A stretch of 64,000 nt of DNA from Salirhabdus euzebyi (GTDB taxonomy: Bacteria > Bacillota > Bacilli > Bacillales > Alkalibacillaceae). The stretch is from contig NZ_JACHGH010000015.1 of the NCBI RefSeq assembly GCF_014207435.1, positions 1-64,000 on the forward strand, read 5' to 3'. A program made the position numbers and the translations under genes. Below the pieces are notes generated by a model. The model made no database searches. It had not been told where the DNA came from and saw only the letters and a list, made by a program, of their open reading frames with translations. Below, piece by piece: positions 50,904 to 60,680 of this stretch (positions are counted from its first letter, which is position 1; every line of letters begins with the position of its first letter).

Positions 50904-52199
50904 TTACTTTTTTGTCATGTTAGAAAAGGCATAATCCACCGCATCTAGTGTTTGGATAATGTCTTCTTCGGTATGGGATAGCGTGAGAAACCAAGCTTCG
51001 TATTTTGATGGAGCTAAGTTAATTCCTTGCTTTAACATTAGTTTGAAAAATGTCGCAAATTGTTCTCCATCCGTTGCTTCTGCCTGCTCGTAATTTACGA
51101 CTTTTTCATTCGTAAAATAAATAGTTAGGGCCCCTTTTAAGCGGTTAATTGTTATGTCTACTTGGTGTTTTTTTGCACGTTCTAAAATTCCAGCTTCTAG
51201 TTTCGCGCCTAACTGATCCATTTTCTCATAAATGCTTTCATCTTGAAGCACTTCTAAACAAGCAATACCTGCTGACATCGAAGCGGGATTACCAGCCATT
51301 GTCCCTGCTTGATAGGCAGGTCCAAGTGGGGCAACCTGTTCCATAATATCGGCTCTTCCACCGTAAGCTCCAATCGGAAGGCCACCACCAATAATTTTCC
51401 CTAATGCGGTCATGTCAGGTTCTATATTTAACAGTTTTTGTGCACTTCCATATGTAAAGCGGAATGCGGTAATAACTTCATCAAATATAAGCAAGGATCC
51501 TGCTTCGTGTGTCAATCTTTTCACTTCTTCTAAAAAGCCTTCTTTCGGTTCTACAATACCAAAATTACCGACAATCGGTTCTACTAAAACAGCAGCAATT
51601 TCATTTCCCCATTTTTCAAGTGCTTCCTTAAACGGTTCTACTTCATTAAAAGGAACGGTGATGACGTCTTGGGCAATAGAAGCTGGAACTCCAGCAGAGT
51701 CTGGCGTACCTAAAGTAGCAGGTCCAGAACCAGCTGCAACTAATACTAAGTCGGAATGTCCATGATAACAGCCAGCAAATTTGATGATTTTTGTGCGGTT
51801 CGTATAAGCACGAGCAACGCGAATCGTCGTCATCACTGCTTCTGTTCCTGAATTGACAAACCGAACCTTGTCCATTGACGGGATAGCTTCCTTCAGCATT
51901 TTAGCAAATTTGTTTTCAAGCGCAGTTGGAGTACCATAAAGGACACCATTTTGTGCTGCTTTTGTAATGGCCTCTGTTATGTGAGGGTGGGCATGTCCAG
52001 TTATGATTGGACCGTATGCACCTAAATAATCAATGTATTTATTTCCATCTACATCCCAAAAATACGCTCCTTGGGCTTTTTTCATAAAAACAGGCGAGCC
52101 TCCACCGACTCCCTTATAGGCTCTGGAAGGGGAGTTCACGCCACCAACTATATGATTTTGAGCTTCTTGATATAAAGCTTCTGATTTATCAAATTTCAT
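50904..52199 (-). CDS. gsaB: Glutamate-1-semialdehyde 2,1-aminomutase (second, GsaB type)
   Basis: The 431-residue PLP enzyme converts glutamate-1-semialdehyde to 5-aminolevulinate for haem synthesis. The PLP Lys268 is in [18 protein letters not shown]. The cofactor phosphate site is [20 protein letters not shown], and [11 protein letters not shown] and [11 protein letters not shown] are aminotransferase motifs. Bacillus carries two such genes, hemL in the hem operon and gsaB in the yga region. The latter fits this neighbourhood, near ygaD. GGAGGGTTTTAG precedes the ATG. Confidence 0.92.
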   Translation of the reverse strand: MKFDKSEALYQEAQNHIVGGVNSPSRAYKGVGGGSPVFMKKAQGAYFWDVDGNKYIDYLGAYGPIITGHAHPHITEAITKAAQNGVLYGTPTALENKFAKMLKEAIPSMDKVRFVNSGTEAVMTTIRVARAYTNRTKIIKFAGCYHGHSDLVLVAAGSGPATLGTPDSAGVPASIAQDVITVPFNEVEPFKEALEKWGNEIAAVLVEPIVGNFGIVEPKEGFLEEVKRLTHEAGSLLIFDEVITAFRFTYGSAQKLLNIEPDMTALGKIIGGGLPIGAYGGRADIMEQVAPLGPAYQAGTMAGNPASMSAGIACLEVLQDESIYEKMDQLGAKLEAGILERAKKHQVDITINRLKGALTIYFTNEKVVNYEQAEATDGEQFATFFKLMLKQGINLAPSKYEAWFLTLSHTEEDIIQTLDAVDYAFSNMTKK

Positions 52200-52291
52200 C
52201 TAAAACCCTCCATTAATTTGTTCCATTGTATTGTAGCATATTAGCTGATTAGTGTATGTGGGGACAGAACCGGTACATCCAGCTACAACAT

Positions 52292-52321
52292 AAAAAAGCT
52301 CCAGCCGATGTAGACTGGAGT
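52292..52321 (-). terminator. Terminator of the MFS transporter gene
   Basis: On the minus strand ACTCCAGTC pairs with GGCTGGAGC (G-T pairs at the base) and is followed by six T residues. Confidence 0.8.
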
Positions 52322-52334
52322 ATTCCCAATTATT

Positions 52335-53633
52335 TTAAGCGTATTCGATTTCTTTCGTCTCCTTTATTGGTACATCTTCGCCTGCTTGATCAGGATCTTC
52401 CTCGTCAAATCGTGGTAATAAAAGGGCAAAGAATACACCCACTACCGTTAAACATCCTCCGACGATCCAAAATAAAGCTTCAATCGTTAAGCTTTTTTGA
52501 AATGTTAAAGCGATAATTCCTAGAGTCGTAGAATGGGATAACATCATTAGGGGACTTATCCAGCCTTGAACACGACCCATCATTTTCGGATTGACAATAC
52601 TCGGCAACCATCCGCCGATAGCGATGTTGATGAAAGGTAAAAATAAAGCGACAATAGCGTTCAATATAAATAAAGCATAAATTTCACTTACAAGCGCTTG
52701 GGTGGCGATGAAGCTTCCGCTAACGATAAGTCCAATGACGAGCATCAGCCGAAGCTTAAGCTTGTTCGCCACGATAGAAGCAACGACACTGCCAACGAGA
52801 ATTCCTATACCAAAAACGATACTAAGCATGACCATGATTTGTTCATACGTTTCAGGTGCGAGCTTGTATTTTAAAATAAAGGCAGGCATAACACTAAGAC
52901 CACCGTTTACGATACCAAAAAAGAAGAAACCTGAAATGAGAGTAAGCAATAACTTATGTCCAAGTATATAAGTCATACCTGCTTTAAAATCTACGAGCAC
53001 TGCTTTCACTTTTAACTCTTTGAATTTATGTGCGCCGTTAGGTAATCGAACATCTTCAGAAATCTTACATGCTCTAATAAATAATGCTGAAGCTGCAAAG
53101 GTAACAGCATCAAGTATAATTGCACCAAAAAGTCCTAGATTCCAATAAATGATGGCACCGATCGCGCTACCGAACAGATTGAACATGCTTTGAGTCATTT
53201 GGTTAAGTCCAGCTGCAGATGCATACTCATCTTTACTTAACACACCTTGGACAAGAGAAGTTTCTGCTGGCCCAAAAAACTTGGAAATGGCACTTCTGAC
53301 AAACAGAATAGTGAAAATAAGAGGCATCCAACCAATATAAACGGCACCTAATAGGACGATGGAAAGAATGGAGCTGATCCAGTCACAGTTCGCAGCTATT
53401 TTTTGGCGATCCATTTTGTCTGCAAGGACACCAACGAGGAAAAATACGGCTAATGTCGGTAATGAATACATGAGCTCTGTAATTGTTGCATAGGCGGGTT
53501 GTTCACTGAAGCGGTCAAGGAGATAAAACATGAAGGCAGTCATACCGATGACGCTACCCATTTGGGAGGTTAGGGTGGCTAAAAATAGATTCCGATAATT
53601 ACTTTTTTGGAAAAGCTTAAATAGATTTTTCAT
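52335..53633 (-). CDS. Major facilitator superfamily transporter
   Basis: This 432-residue protein has twelve predicted transmembrane helices in two halves. The loop 2-3 motif reads GVLADKMDRQKIA, the MFS motif A (G-x-L-a-D). It looks like the MFS_3/enterobactin-exporter-type group (FFGPAETSLVQGVLSKDEYASAAGLNQM), often annotated as macrolide or siderophore exporters. A Glu/Asp-rich C-terminal tail of about 25 residues faces the cytosol. It stands alone, divergent from the ABC operon at 53870. Confidence 0.88.
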   Translation of the reverse strand: MKNLFKLFQKSNYRNLFLATLTSQMGSVIGMTAFMFYLLDRFSEQPAYATITELMYSLPTLAVFFLVGVLADKMDRQKIAANCDWISSILSIVLLGAVYIGWMPLIFTILFVRSAISKFFGPAETSLVQGVLSKDEYASAAGLNQMTQSMFNLFGSAIGAIIYWNLGLFGAIILDAVTFAASALFIRACKISEDVRLPNGAHKFKELKVKAVLVDFKAGMTYILGHKLLLTLISGFFFFGIVNGGLSVMPAFILKYKLAPETYEQIMVMLSIVFGIGILVGSVVASIVANKLKLRLMLVIGLIVSGSFIATQALVSEIYALFILNAIVALFLPFINIAIGGWLPSIVNPKMMGRVQGWISPLMMLSHSTTLGIIALTFQKSLTIEALFWIVGGCLTVVGVFFALLLPRFDEEDPDQAGEDVPIKETKEIEYA

Positions 53634-53869
53634 TTTTATTCCCCGTTTCTTTTTAAGTTGTTAAGTATAGCTTATAAAACTTGAAAGGGAGAAGAGAGGG
53701 TCTACTGGTGGTTTTTGTCTCCATCTACAGACCGATATTGCCTAACTCACATTCCTGCATTAGCGAAATTGAGTTAATCCGAATGAAATGAAACAATTCG
53801 GAAATTTGTATTTCTAGTAAAGTTTCAATAAACTATTTTAGATGAGGTAGGTTCAAGCAGGAGGAAAAC

Positions 53870-54892
53870 ATGATGAAAGAAAATCAGATGATATATGTAA
53901 ACAATTTGCGGAAGGATTTTAAATCATATTCTAGTAGATCGGGTTTAAAAGGGGCATTTCGGGATCTGTTTACACGAAATTATAAAATATTAAGTGCCGT
54001 TGATGGCATTTCTTTTAACGTTAAACCAGGAGAAATGGTTGGATACATTGGGGAGAACGGAGCCGGGAAGTCCACCTCCATTAAAATGTTAACAGGGATT
54101 TTAACGCCTACTAGTGGAGAGGTCATCGTCAATGGAATGAATCCACATAAAGAGAGAGAAGAATTTGTGCGGACGATTGGTGTTGTCTTCGGTCAAAGAT
54201 CACAGCTTTGGTGGGATATTGCAGTCCAAGAATCTTTTCGACTGCTAAAAAAGGTTTACCGAGTGTCAGACGAGGATTACGCAAGCCATATGGAGCATGT
54301 GATTGATACGTTAGATATCGCGCCATTACTGGACAAGCCAGTACGGAAATTATCGTTAGGTCAGCGTATGCGTTGTGAGCTAGCTGCGGCCCTTATTCAT
54401 AATCCACCATTGCTCTTTTTAGATGAGCCAACAATCGGATTGGATGTACTAGTGAAAAATAAAATTCGCACCTTTTTAAAGGAAATAAATGAACGTTATA
54501 ATACGACGATTTTGTTAACGACCCATGATTTACAAGATATTGAGGCACTGTGCGAGCGAGTCGTGATGCTCGATCAAGGGAAGGTCATTTATGATGGATC
54601 AATCAATGACTTACGCGCGAGATGGATGGAAGGAAAAGAGATCCATTTTCAGTTTAAGCGTGAAGTGGAAAAGGATGAGCTAACAAAGCTATCAAATGGA
54701 ATTACGGTTGATTGGCAGCCTGGAAAACGAAAGGACTTGTGGATTGGTCACGTTGAAGATAATGATGAAGTCATCTCCGATATTATCGCCCGTGTTGTGA
54801 ATGAATTAAAAATAATTGATGTCAACATTAAGTCGATTACGACAGAAGAAATTGTCCGGAACATTTATGAAGAGGGTGCTGTCCGTGAGTAA
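53870..54892 (+). CDS. ABC-2 exporter ATP-binding protein
   Basis: The 340-residue ATPase has Walker A GENGAGKS, signature LSLGQRMRCELAAAL, Walker B LLFLDEPTIGLD and the H-loop TTHDLQD. The signature LSLGQ instead of LSGGQ and the insert around FKSYSSRSGLKGAFRDLF are typical of the subfamily that works with DUF990-type permeases. AGGAGG is five bases upstream. It forms a three-gene operon with two ABC-2 permeases. The substrate is not known; relatives are often called viologen or daunorubicin-like exporters. Confidence 0.9.
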   Translation: MMKENQMIYVNNLRKDFKSYSSRSGLKGAFRDLFTRNYKILSAVDGISFNVKPGEMVGYIGENGAGKSTSIKMLTGILTPTSGEVIVNGMNPHKEREEFVRTIGVVFGQRSQLWWDIAVQESFRLLKKVYRVSDEDYASHMEHVIDTLDIAPLLDKPVRKLSLGQRMRCELAAALIHNPPLLFLDEPTIGLDVLVKNKIRTFLKEINERYNTTILLTTHDLQDIEALCERVVMLDQGKVIYDGSINDLRARWMEGKEIHFQFKREVEKDELTKLSNGITVDWQPGKRKDLWIGHVEDNDEVISDIIARVVNELKIIDVNIKSITTEEIVRNIYEEGAVRE

Positions 54893-55676
54893 GTACCTGG
54901 AAATGATAAGGATACGCTTTTTAATGATGCTTGCCTATCGAACCAATTATTACACAGGAATTATTATTTATAGTATTAACATTGGTGCGTACTACTTTTT
55001 ATGGACAGCCATTTATGGAGGAAAGTCTGATATTGAAGGTCTTTCTGTCATTCAAATGGTGACGTACATTGCGGTAGCATGGATGGCGAGGGCTTTTTAC
55101 TTTAATAATATTGACCGGGAAATTGCCCAAGAAATAAAAGAGGGAAAAGTAGCGGTTGAAATGATTCGTCCTTACAGTTATTTAGGGATGAAAACGATGC
55201 AAGGACTGGGGGAAGGGCTTTTCCGTTTATTCTTTTTCTCGGTCCCTGGTATGTTCATCGTTTCGCTCATTTTTCCGTTATCCTTTGCGGCAAACCTATC
55301 AACGTGGCTATTTTTCGGATTATCAATAATTTTTAGCTTCATTATTAATACTCAAATTAACTTAATTACAGGTGTACTAACGTTTTTCTTTTTTAACAAT
55401 GACGGCTTAATCCGAGCGAAGCGGGTCATTATTGATTTGTTTTCCGGTTTATTATTACCAATAAGCTTTTACCCTATTTGGGCTCAGGATGTAATGGCTT
55501 TTTTCCCTTTTCAAGCAATTAGTTATATTCCGAGTATGATCTTCACGAACGGCTTTCAAGGGAACGCATTATACGATGCCATTATGTTTCAGTTGATGTG
55601 GTCGGTGCTTTTACTCATTCCGATCTTCGTATTATGGCGTGTAGCAAAAAAACGACTAGTCGTACAAGGAGGGTAG
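54885..55676 (+). CDS. ABC-2 family permease (DUF990-like), subunit 1
   Basis: The 263-residue protein has about six transmembrane helices and the start SKYLEMIRIRFLMMLAYRTNY, a pattern of ABC2_membrane_6 proteins. I placed the start at the GTG at 54885, which overlaps the ATPase stop by eight bases. A longer frame would overlap by 77 bases and has no ribosome site. The loop NIDREIAQEIKEGKVAVEMIRPYSYLG is cytoplasmic and should contact the ATPase. It pairs with the next gene to form a heterodimeric channel. Confidence 0.85.
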   Translation: MSKYLEMIRIRFLMMLAYRTNYYTGIIIYSINIGAYYFLWTAIYGGKSDIEGLSVIQMVTYIAVAWMARAFYFNNIDREIAQEIKEGKVAVEMIRPYSYLGMKTMQGLGEGLFRLFFFSVPGMFIVSLIFPLSFAANLSTWLFFGLSIIFSFIINTQINLITGVLTFFFFNNDGLIRAKRVIIDLFSGLLLPISFYPIWAQDVMAFFPFQAISYIPSMIFTNGFQGNALYDAIMFQLMWSVLLLIPIFVLWRVAKKRLVVQGG

Positions 55677-55679
55677 CCT

Positions 55680-56465
55680 ATGTTTTATGTGAGCATGTTT
55701 GGTCAATATATCGGGCAATACATCAAAACAAGACTACAATACCGTACGGACCTTGTGGTGGAGTTTTTATCTGATTTGATGTTCCAAGCAGTAAATTTAA
55801 TTTTCATTCTAGTTGTCTTTGGTCATACACAGCTATTAGCTGGATGGAACCGGGAAGAAATTATTTTTATTTACGGCTTCTTTCTCGTCCCATATGCTCT
55901 TTTTTCCTCATTCTTTAACATCTGGGATTTTAATGATCGTTATATCGTAAAAGGGGAAATGGACCGAATTTTAACGAGACCGATTCACAGTCTGTTTCAG
56001 GTCATTTTGGAACGAATGGAATTGGAGTCTCTTTTCGGAGCAATCACTGGTATTGCGATTATGTTTTACGCTGGGGCGCAGCTCGATTTAAGTTTATCCT
56101 GGTACGATCCACTATTGTTTATCGTCATGGTTATCGGCGGAGCACTCGTGTATGGTGGTATTTTCGTGATGCTAGCAAGCATCGGGTTTTGGGCTGATGC
56201 CAAAACGGCGATCATGCCAATGATGTATAACATCGGAAACTACGGACGGTACCCAGTGGATATTTATAATGGCGTTATTCGCTTTATTTTAACGTGGATT
56301 TTACCGTTCGCATTTGTCGGTGTTTACCCTTCTGCGTACTTTTTAGGAAGGGAAGAATGGTATGGATATGCCTTTCTAACCCCAATTGTAGGTATCGTGT
56401 TTTTTATGCTCGCTATTTTTGTCTGGAATACGGGTGTGAAGCGTTATCGCGGGGCTGGGAACTAG
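55680..56465 (+). CDS. ABC-2 family permease (DUF990-like), subunit 2
   Basis: This 261-residue protein is a homologue of the previous gene, with the matching opening FGQYIGQYIKTRLQYRTDL. The loop DRYIVKGEMDRILTRPIHSLFQ parallels the IKEGKVAVEMIRPYSYL loop of subunit 1. About six helices are visible. It lies three bases after subunit 1, behind AAGGAGGG, and ends just before a terminator. It completes a one-ATPase, two-permease exporter. Confidence 0.88.
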   Translation: MFYVSMFGQYIGQYIKTRLQYRTDLVVEFLSDLMFQAVNLIFILVVFGHTQLLAGWNREEIIFIYGFFLVPYALFSSFFNIWDFNDRYIVKGEMDRILTRPIHSLFQVILERMELESLFGAITGIAIMFYAGAQLDLSLSWYDPLLFIVMVIGGALVYGGIFVMLASIGFWADAKTAIMPMMYNIGNYGRYPVDIYNGVIRFILTWILPFAFVGVYPSAYFLGREEWYGYAFLTPIVGIVFFMLAIFVWNTGVKRYRGAGN

Positions 56466-56494
56466 ATTTTCAAATAAAACAATTTAAGTAGGAA

Positions 56495-56525
56495 AGAGGT
56501 TATTTTAAAAATAATCTCTTTTTTT
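56495..56525 (+). terminator. Terminator of the ABC-2 operon
   Basis: AGAGGTTATTTT pairs with AAAATAATCTCT with a two- to four-base loop and runs into seven T residues. Confidence 0.85.
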
Positions 56526-56589
56526 GTAGTTTTTCCCTACTCTATTTCCGTTCTAAACTATAGAACAAAATAGAGGGGACTATATACAT

Positions 56590-57291
56590 ATGAGAAATAG
56601 AAGGAGACGGAGAAAATTAAATCGAAAGGGAAGGATGCTAGTTTTCCTTTTAATTATATTATTTTTTATGTTCAATCAAGATAAAGTAACTAGTTTCATA
56701 AGAGAGGAAAGTATTATATTAAATGTTCCCCTTATTTCACAATTGCCTGAATTACCTAGAGGCTGTGAAGTGACATCATTAGCCATGATGCTACAATATA
56801 AAGGCATCGATGTTAATAAAATGGAGCTTGCCAATGAAATAGATAAAGTGCCATTTCTGGAAGATGGATTATCGGGCAATCCCAATGATGGATTTGTAGG
56901 GAGTATGACTACCATCGATCAACCAGGTCTTGGTGTATATAATGAACCAATATATGAACTTGCAGAAAAATATTTACCTGGAAAAATAAAAAACCTATCT
57001 GGGAAAAGCTTTGATGCTATTTATAAAGCCTTAAACGATAAACAACCTGTCTGGGTTATAAATAATACTTGGTTTACAACAGTACCGAATGAATATTGGG
57101 AAACTTGGGAAACGGCAACTGGTAAAATCGATATTACATACAAAGAACATAGTGTCGTAATAACCGGCTATGATGAGGAGTTTATATATATTAATGATCC
57201 ATTAACGCATGAAAAAAATAGACAAATAGATAAACAGAAATTCATTGCTGGGTGGGAGCAAATGGGAAGTCATGCCATTACATTTAACTAA
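56590..57291 (+). CDS. Membrane-anchored C39-like peptidase
   Basis: The 233-residue protein has a very basic N-terminus (RNRRRRRKLNRKGR), one membrane helix (about 16-30) and a Peptidase_C39_2 domain. Catalytic Cys59 is in LPRGCEVTSLAMML, His187 in YKEHSVVITGYD and Asp203 in YINDPL. The domain should lie outside the cell. Family members of this kind are found widely in Bacillales; substrates are unknown, and the link with bacteriocin leaders applies to the ABC-fused C39 proteases, not clearly to this group. The ATG follows AGAGGGGAC. It is a single gene convergent with the Tad operon. Confidence 0.85.
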   Translation: MRNRRRRRKLNRKGRMLVFLLIILFFMFNQDKVTSFIREESIILNVPLISQLPELPRGCEVTSLAMMLQYKGIDVNKMELANEIDKVPFLEDGLSGNPNDGFVGSMTTIDQPGLGVYNEPIYELAEKYLPGKIKNLSGKSFDAIYKALNDKQPVWVINNTWFTTVPNEYWETWETATGKIDITYKEHSVVITGYDEEFIYINDPLTHEKNRQIDKQKFIAGWEQMGSHAITFN

Positions 57292-57294
57292 TGT

Positions 57295-57330
57295 AAAAAC
57301 ATCGCCCTTTTACTAGAAAGAGCGATGTTC
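57295..57330 (-). terminator. Terminator of the Tad operon
   Basis: On the minus strand AACATCGCTCTTT pairs with AAAGGGCGATGTT (one mismatch) around six bases and is followed by TTT. It lies about 30 bases after the tadC stop. It may also serve the C39-like gene, though its T-run there is weak. Confidence 0.65.
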
Positions 57331-57360
57331 GTAAGTAGTAAAGAGTAGAAGTAAACCTTT

Positions 57361-58281
57361 CTAAAATGCATTGAGAAAATCAATCACTGCTGGCCCTAGT
57401 AAGACGATGAAAATAGTAGGGAAGATGAAAATCACGAGTGGGAAGAGCATTTTAATCGGTGCTTTCATCGCTTCTTCTTCGGCACGTTGCTTTCGTTGCT
57501 CCCGTACTTCGCTTGATTGGACCCGCAACACTTGAACCATACCAATTCCGAGTTTTTCGGCTTGTAAAATGCTACTAATAAGCATTTTAATTTCATCGAC
57601 GTCGAGTCGCTCTCGGATTCCTGATAAGGCTTCACGCCTCGTTTTTCCTAAGCGAATTTCCTCTAGACAGCGATGGAATTCACTAGGAAGGACACCTTCT
57701 TTTTTCGAAACTAGTTTGCTAATAGCAGAATCAAAGCCTAAGCCGGCTTCCAAGCTAACAGTTAACAAGTCTAATATGTCAGGCAGTTCTTTTAAGGCAG
57801 CGTGATTCCGCTGCTTTGTTTTTTGTTTAATATAGAAATTTGGAATAAATAGCGCTAATACGAGACCTATTAATAGAAAGAAGACGATTCCGCCTGAATG
57901 AAGCTGCATAAGTTGAGCGTATCCCCAAGCGAGTAATGGCAATCCGATAAACAGACCAATCTGGATCAACCGGAATTCTACCGGTGTCATTCCGAGTGGA
58001 TTCCCTGCTTTTAGGAGCTTCACTTCAAGCTTCGCCTCTTTTTCTCCGGGCATACTTTTTTTGAAGCTACGTTTAAACTCTTTCCATATAGGCGCAAAAA
58101 TTCGTTGATATAAGGATCGTTGCTGCTTATCAGAATCCTCTGTTGGCTCAGATTCCTTTGTTTCAATTCGATCAAAAACATTGGAAAGACGTCGTTTTAA
58201 ACGTTTCTTCCGTTCTTCCTTCAATACATATAATCCATATAAAAATAACGTAATCGTAAAGAAAAATGTTACGTATAGCAT
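57361..58281 (-). CDS. tadC: Tad pilus assembly protein TadC
   Basis: The 306-residue membrane protein belongs to the T2SSF/TadC group. A N-terminal helix and a charged segment (about 30-90) come first, with two helices near 105-150. The T2SSF domain is ELPDILDLLTVSLEAGLGFD and LLISSILQAEKLGIGMVQVL. One or two more helices end the protein. With TadB it forms the inner-membrane platform for Flp pilin assembly. It is the last gene of the operon, three bases after tadB. Confidence 0.9.
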   Translation of the reverse strand: MLYVTFFFTITLFLYGLYVLKEERKKRLKRRLSNVFDRIETKESEPTEDSDKQQRSLYQRIFAPIWKEFKRSFKKSMPGEKEAKLEVKLLKAGNPLGMTPVEFRLIQIGLFIGLPLLAWGYAQLMQLHSGGIVFFLLIGLVLALFIPNFYIKQKTKQRNHAALKELPDILDLLTVSLEAGLGFDSAISKLVSKKEGVLPSEFHRCLEEIRLGKTRREALSGIRERLDVDEIKMLISSILQAEKLGIGMVQVLRVQSSEVREQRKQRAEEEAMKAPIKMLFPLVIFIFPTIFIVLLGPAVIDFLNAF

Positions 58282-58284
58282 CGG

Positions 58285-59247
58285 CTACACCTCGATTGTA
58301 GTAAGCTTTCGAATAAAAAAGAAACCAATAGTGCCAGATATGACTCCTGCACCTAGCATAATTAGACCTATCGGATGACTAAATAACGTTCCCATATATT
58401 CAGGCTCAATCATATAAATAAGTAGGCCTAAAATGAAGGGGAGAAGTCCAACAATAATTCCGGATAATCTTCCTTGTGCTGTTAGTGTAACAATTTGGCG
58501 TTGAATTTTCGTCCTATCTCGAATCGTCTGGACGATTTTATCTAATACGGTTGCCAAATTCCCACCAACCTGTCGTTGAATGAGAACGGCTTGAATCATT
58601 AAATCCAAATCCTCACTCGGCATTCTGTCTTTTAATTCATTGAGTGAGTCTTCTATGGAACTACCATATTGCATTTCTTTTAATACCATTTCGATTTCCT
58701 CTTTAATAGGAGAAGGGGATTCTTCTACTACTGTTTTCAGAGCTTGCGGGAAGCTAAATCCCGCCCGTAAAGAACCGATAACGACCGTTATCATGTCGGC
58801 TAACCCCTCGTTAAATTTTGCCATTCGTTCTTTTTTCTTTTTTTGAATATACCATTTAGGAATGAATAGCCCGATTAGTCCTCCTATGATAAGGAAAACC
58901 ATATTACCTGATAGGATAAAAAGTAATCCACCAGTAAGTGCAATTGAAATCCAACGAGCTAATATATATTCTTCTGGCTTTAATGGCACGCCAGATTGGG
59001 TTAATAAAACTTCTAGCTTTGAATTTTTTTCTTTTGTCAGCATTTGCTTCCGAATCTTTTGCTTCGCTAACCTGAATTGCAGAAAGACGTTAAATTGTTT
59101 TGGATCAAAGGTTTTTCGGTCTTTCATTTCTAAAAAGTGCTTCATCCGTTTTTCTAATCGTCTATCTGATAGGAAGATGAGCTGAAGGATAGCGATAAAA
59201 AACAGGAAAGAACTAAATAAGATGAGGAAAAGGAGGGCCCACTTCAT
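58285..59247 (-). CDS. tadB: Tad pilus assembly protein TadB
   Basis: This 320-residue protein shares the T2SSF plan with TadC. It has a N-terminal helix, a basic region (about 30-75), a pair of helices (about 90-130), and the domain GLADMITVVIGSLRAGFSFPQAL with VGGNLATVLDKIVQTIRDR. Two C-terminal helices follow. It overlaps tadA by four bases and is followed by tadC. TadB and TadC together take the role that PilC plays in the type IVa system at the other end of the window. Confidence 0.92.
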   Translation of the reverse strand: MKWALLFLILFSSFLFFIAILQLIFLSDRRLEKRMKHFLEMKDRKTFDPKQFNVFLQFRLAKQKIRKQMLTKEKNSKLEVLLTQSGVPLKPEEYILARWISIALTGGLLFILSGNMVFLIIGGLIGLFIPKWYIQKKKKERMAKFNEGLADMITVVIGSLRAGFSFPQALKTVVEESPSPIKEEIEMVLKEMQYGSSIEDSLNELKDRMPSEDLDLMIQAVLIQRQVGGNLATVLDKIVQTIRDRTKIQRQIVTLTAQGRLSGIIVGLLPFILGLLIYMIEPEYMGTLFSHPIGLIMLGAGVISGTIGFFFIRKLTTIEV

Positions 59248-60680
59248 TCACTCCACTCCTCTCCGTTAATAAAGACGGATGCTGGTATATGTAGACCAGA
59301 TGTTTCAAGCCTTTCATAAAACTTAGGACGAACTCCAGTCGGGATTAAGTTGCCGATAATTTTACCATTTGCATCAACAGATTCTTGTTTGAAGGTGAAA
59401 ATATCCTGTAAAACGATGACATCGCCTTCCAGTCCTTGTACTTCCGTAATTTTGACAATCTTTCTCGTTCCATCCTTTAGGCGGGATTGTTGAATAATAA
59501 CGTCAATCGCACCAGCTATTTGTTCCCGAATCGCTTTAATCGGTAAGTCTACACCGGCTAATAAAACCATCGTCTCCAAACGGGATATCATATCACGGGG
59601 ACTATTCGAGTGACCTGTTGCCAAGGAACCATCATGTCCTGTGTTCATTGCTTGAAGCATATCTAAAGCTTCACCACCACGAACCTCCCCAATAACGATT
59701 CGATCTGGTCTCATACGTAAGGAGTTCCGAACGAGGTCACGGATGGTGATTGCTCCGTTTCCTTCAATATTTGGTGGTCTTGATTCTAAGGAAATAACAT
59801 GCTCCTGTCCTAGCTGAAGCTCGGCTGCATCCTCAATCGTAATAATACGTTCATCATTCGGGATAAAGTTAGATAAAACGTTAAGGGACGTCGTTTTACC
59901 AGAGCCTGTCCCACCACTTACGAAAATGTTCAGTTTTGCTTTAACGCAAGCCTCTAAAAAAACGGCCATTTCATGTGTTAACGTACCGAAATTAATTAAG
60001 TCCTCAATTTTAAATGGGTCCTTCGCAAATTTCCGAATCGTAATCGTTGGACCGTTTAAAGCGAGAGGAGGGATTATAGCATTTACACGTGATCCATCGG
60101 GAAGACGTGCATCTACCATTGGACTACTCTCATCAATTCTTCTTCCGATTGGTGCAACAATCTTTTCAATTATATTCATCACATGTTCATCATCGCGAAA
60201 CAAAATATTCGTCAGTTCGATTCGGCCTTTTCGTTCACAGTACACATAGTTCGGACCATTCACCATAACCTCGGTAACATTTTCATCCAACAACAATGGA
60301 TTAATAGGACCAAAGCCCGCTAAATCATTAATGAGCTCATCGACAACCTTTTTACGATCTATTTTTCCACGGAATGTTTCGTCTTCCTTAATAATGTCAA
60401 TGGCCATGGCATCAATCTGTGGAATAATATCTTCTACGTTGTCGTCTTTTAAATCACTTAAAATTTGTTTTTGTAGACGGTTCTTTAATTCCTGGTGTTT
60501 ATCGATTGGTTTATTTCTCGTTTTTGGACTATTGTTATCAGTTTTTCTCGTTTCACGGAAAGCAGTTATTAAGTCTTTCTTTGGTGGTGTGTATTCTTTC
60601 TGATTACTAGCTTGTTCAGCAGTATCTGGTTTTGTCTCTAACTGCTGTGAGCGTTCTTGTATGCGATTTAATAGACTCAT
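59244..60680 (-). CDS. tadA: Tad pilus ATPase TadA/CpaF
   Basis: The 478-residue ATPase has a disordered N-terminus (1-65), a helical domain (about 65-130) and the CpaF core. Walker A is GGTGSGKT at 256-263, the Asp box is ITIEDAAELQL, Walker B is DRIVIGEVRGGEALDM and the His box is GHDGSLATGHSNS. A single TadA-type motor drives both extension and retraction in Tad systems; there is no separate PilT-like gene here. It overlaps its neighbours on both sides by four bases (ATGA). Confidence 0.94.
   Translation of the reverse strand: MSLLNRIQERSQQLETKPDTAEQASNQKEYTPPKKDLITAFRETRKTDNNSPKTRNKPIDKHQELKNRLQKQILSDLKDDNVEDIIPQIDAMAIDIIKEDETFRGKIDRKKVVDELINDLAGFGPINPLLLDENVTEVMVNGPNYVYCERKGRIELTNILFRDDEHVMNIIEKIVAPIGRRIDESSPMVDARLPDGSRVNAIIPPLALNGPTITIRKFAKDPFKIEDLINFGTLTHEMAVFLEACVKAKLNIFVSGGTGSGKTTSLNVLSNFIPNDERIITIEDAAELQLGQEHVISLESRPPNIEGNGAITIRDLVRNSLRMRPDRIVIGEVRGGEALDMLQAMNTGHDGSLATGHSNSPRDMISRLETMVLLAGVDLPIKAIREQIAGAIDVIIQQSRLKDGTRKIVKITEVQGLEGDVIVLQDIFTFKQESVDANGKIIGNLIPTGVRPKFYERLETSGLHIPASVFINGEEWSE

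Noticed and set aside
56590..57291. Bacteriocin-processing system made of the ABC genes and the C39-like peptidase
   Set aside because: The peptidase is not fused to an ABC protein, a terminator separates it from the transporter, and no double-glycine leader peptide gene was seen nearby.
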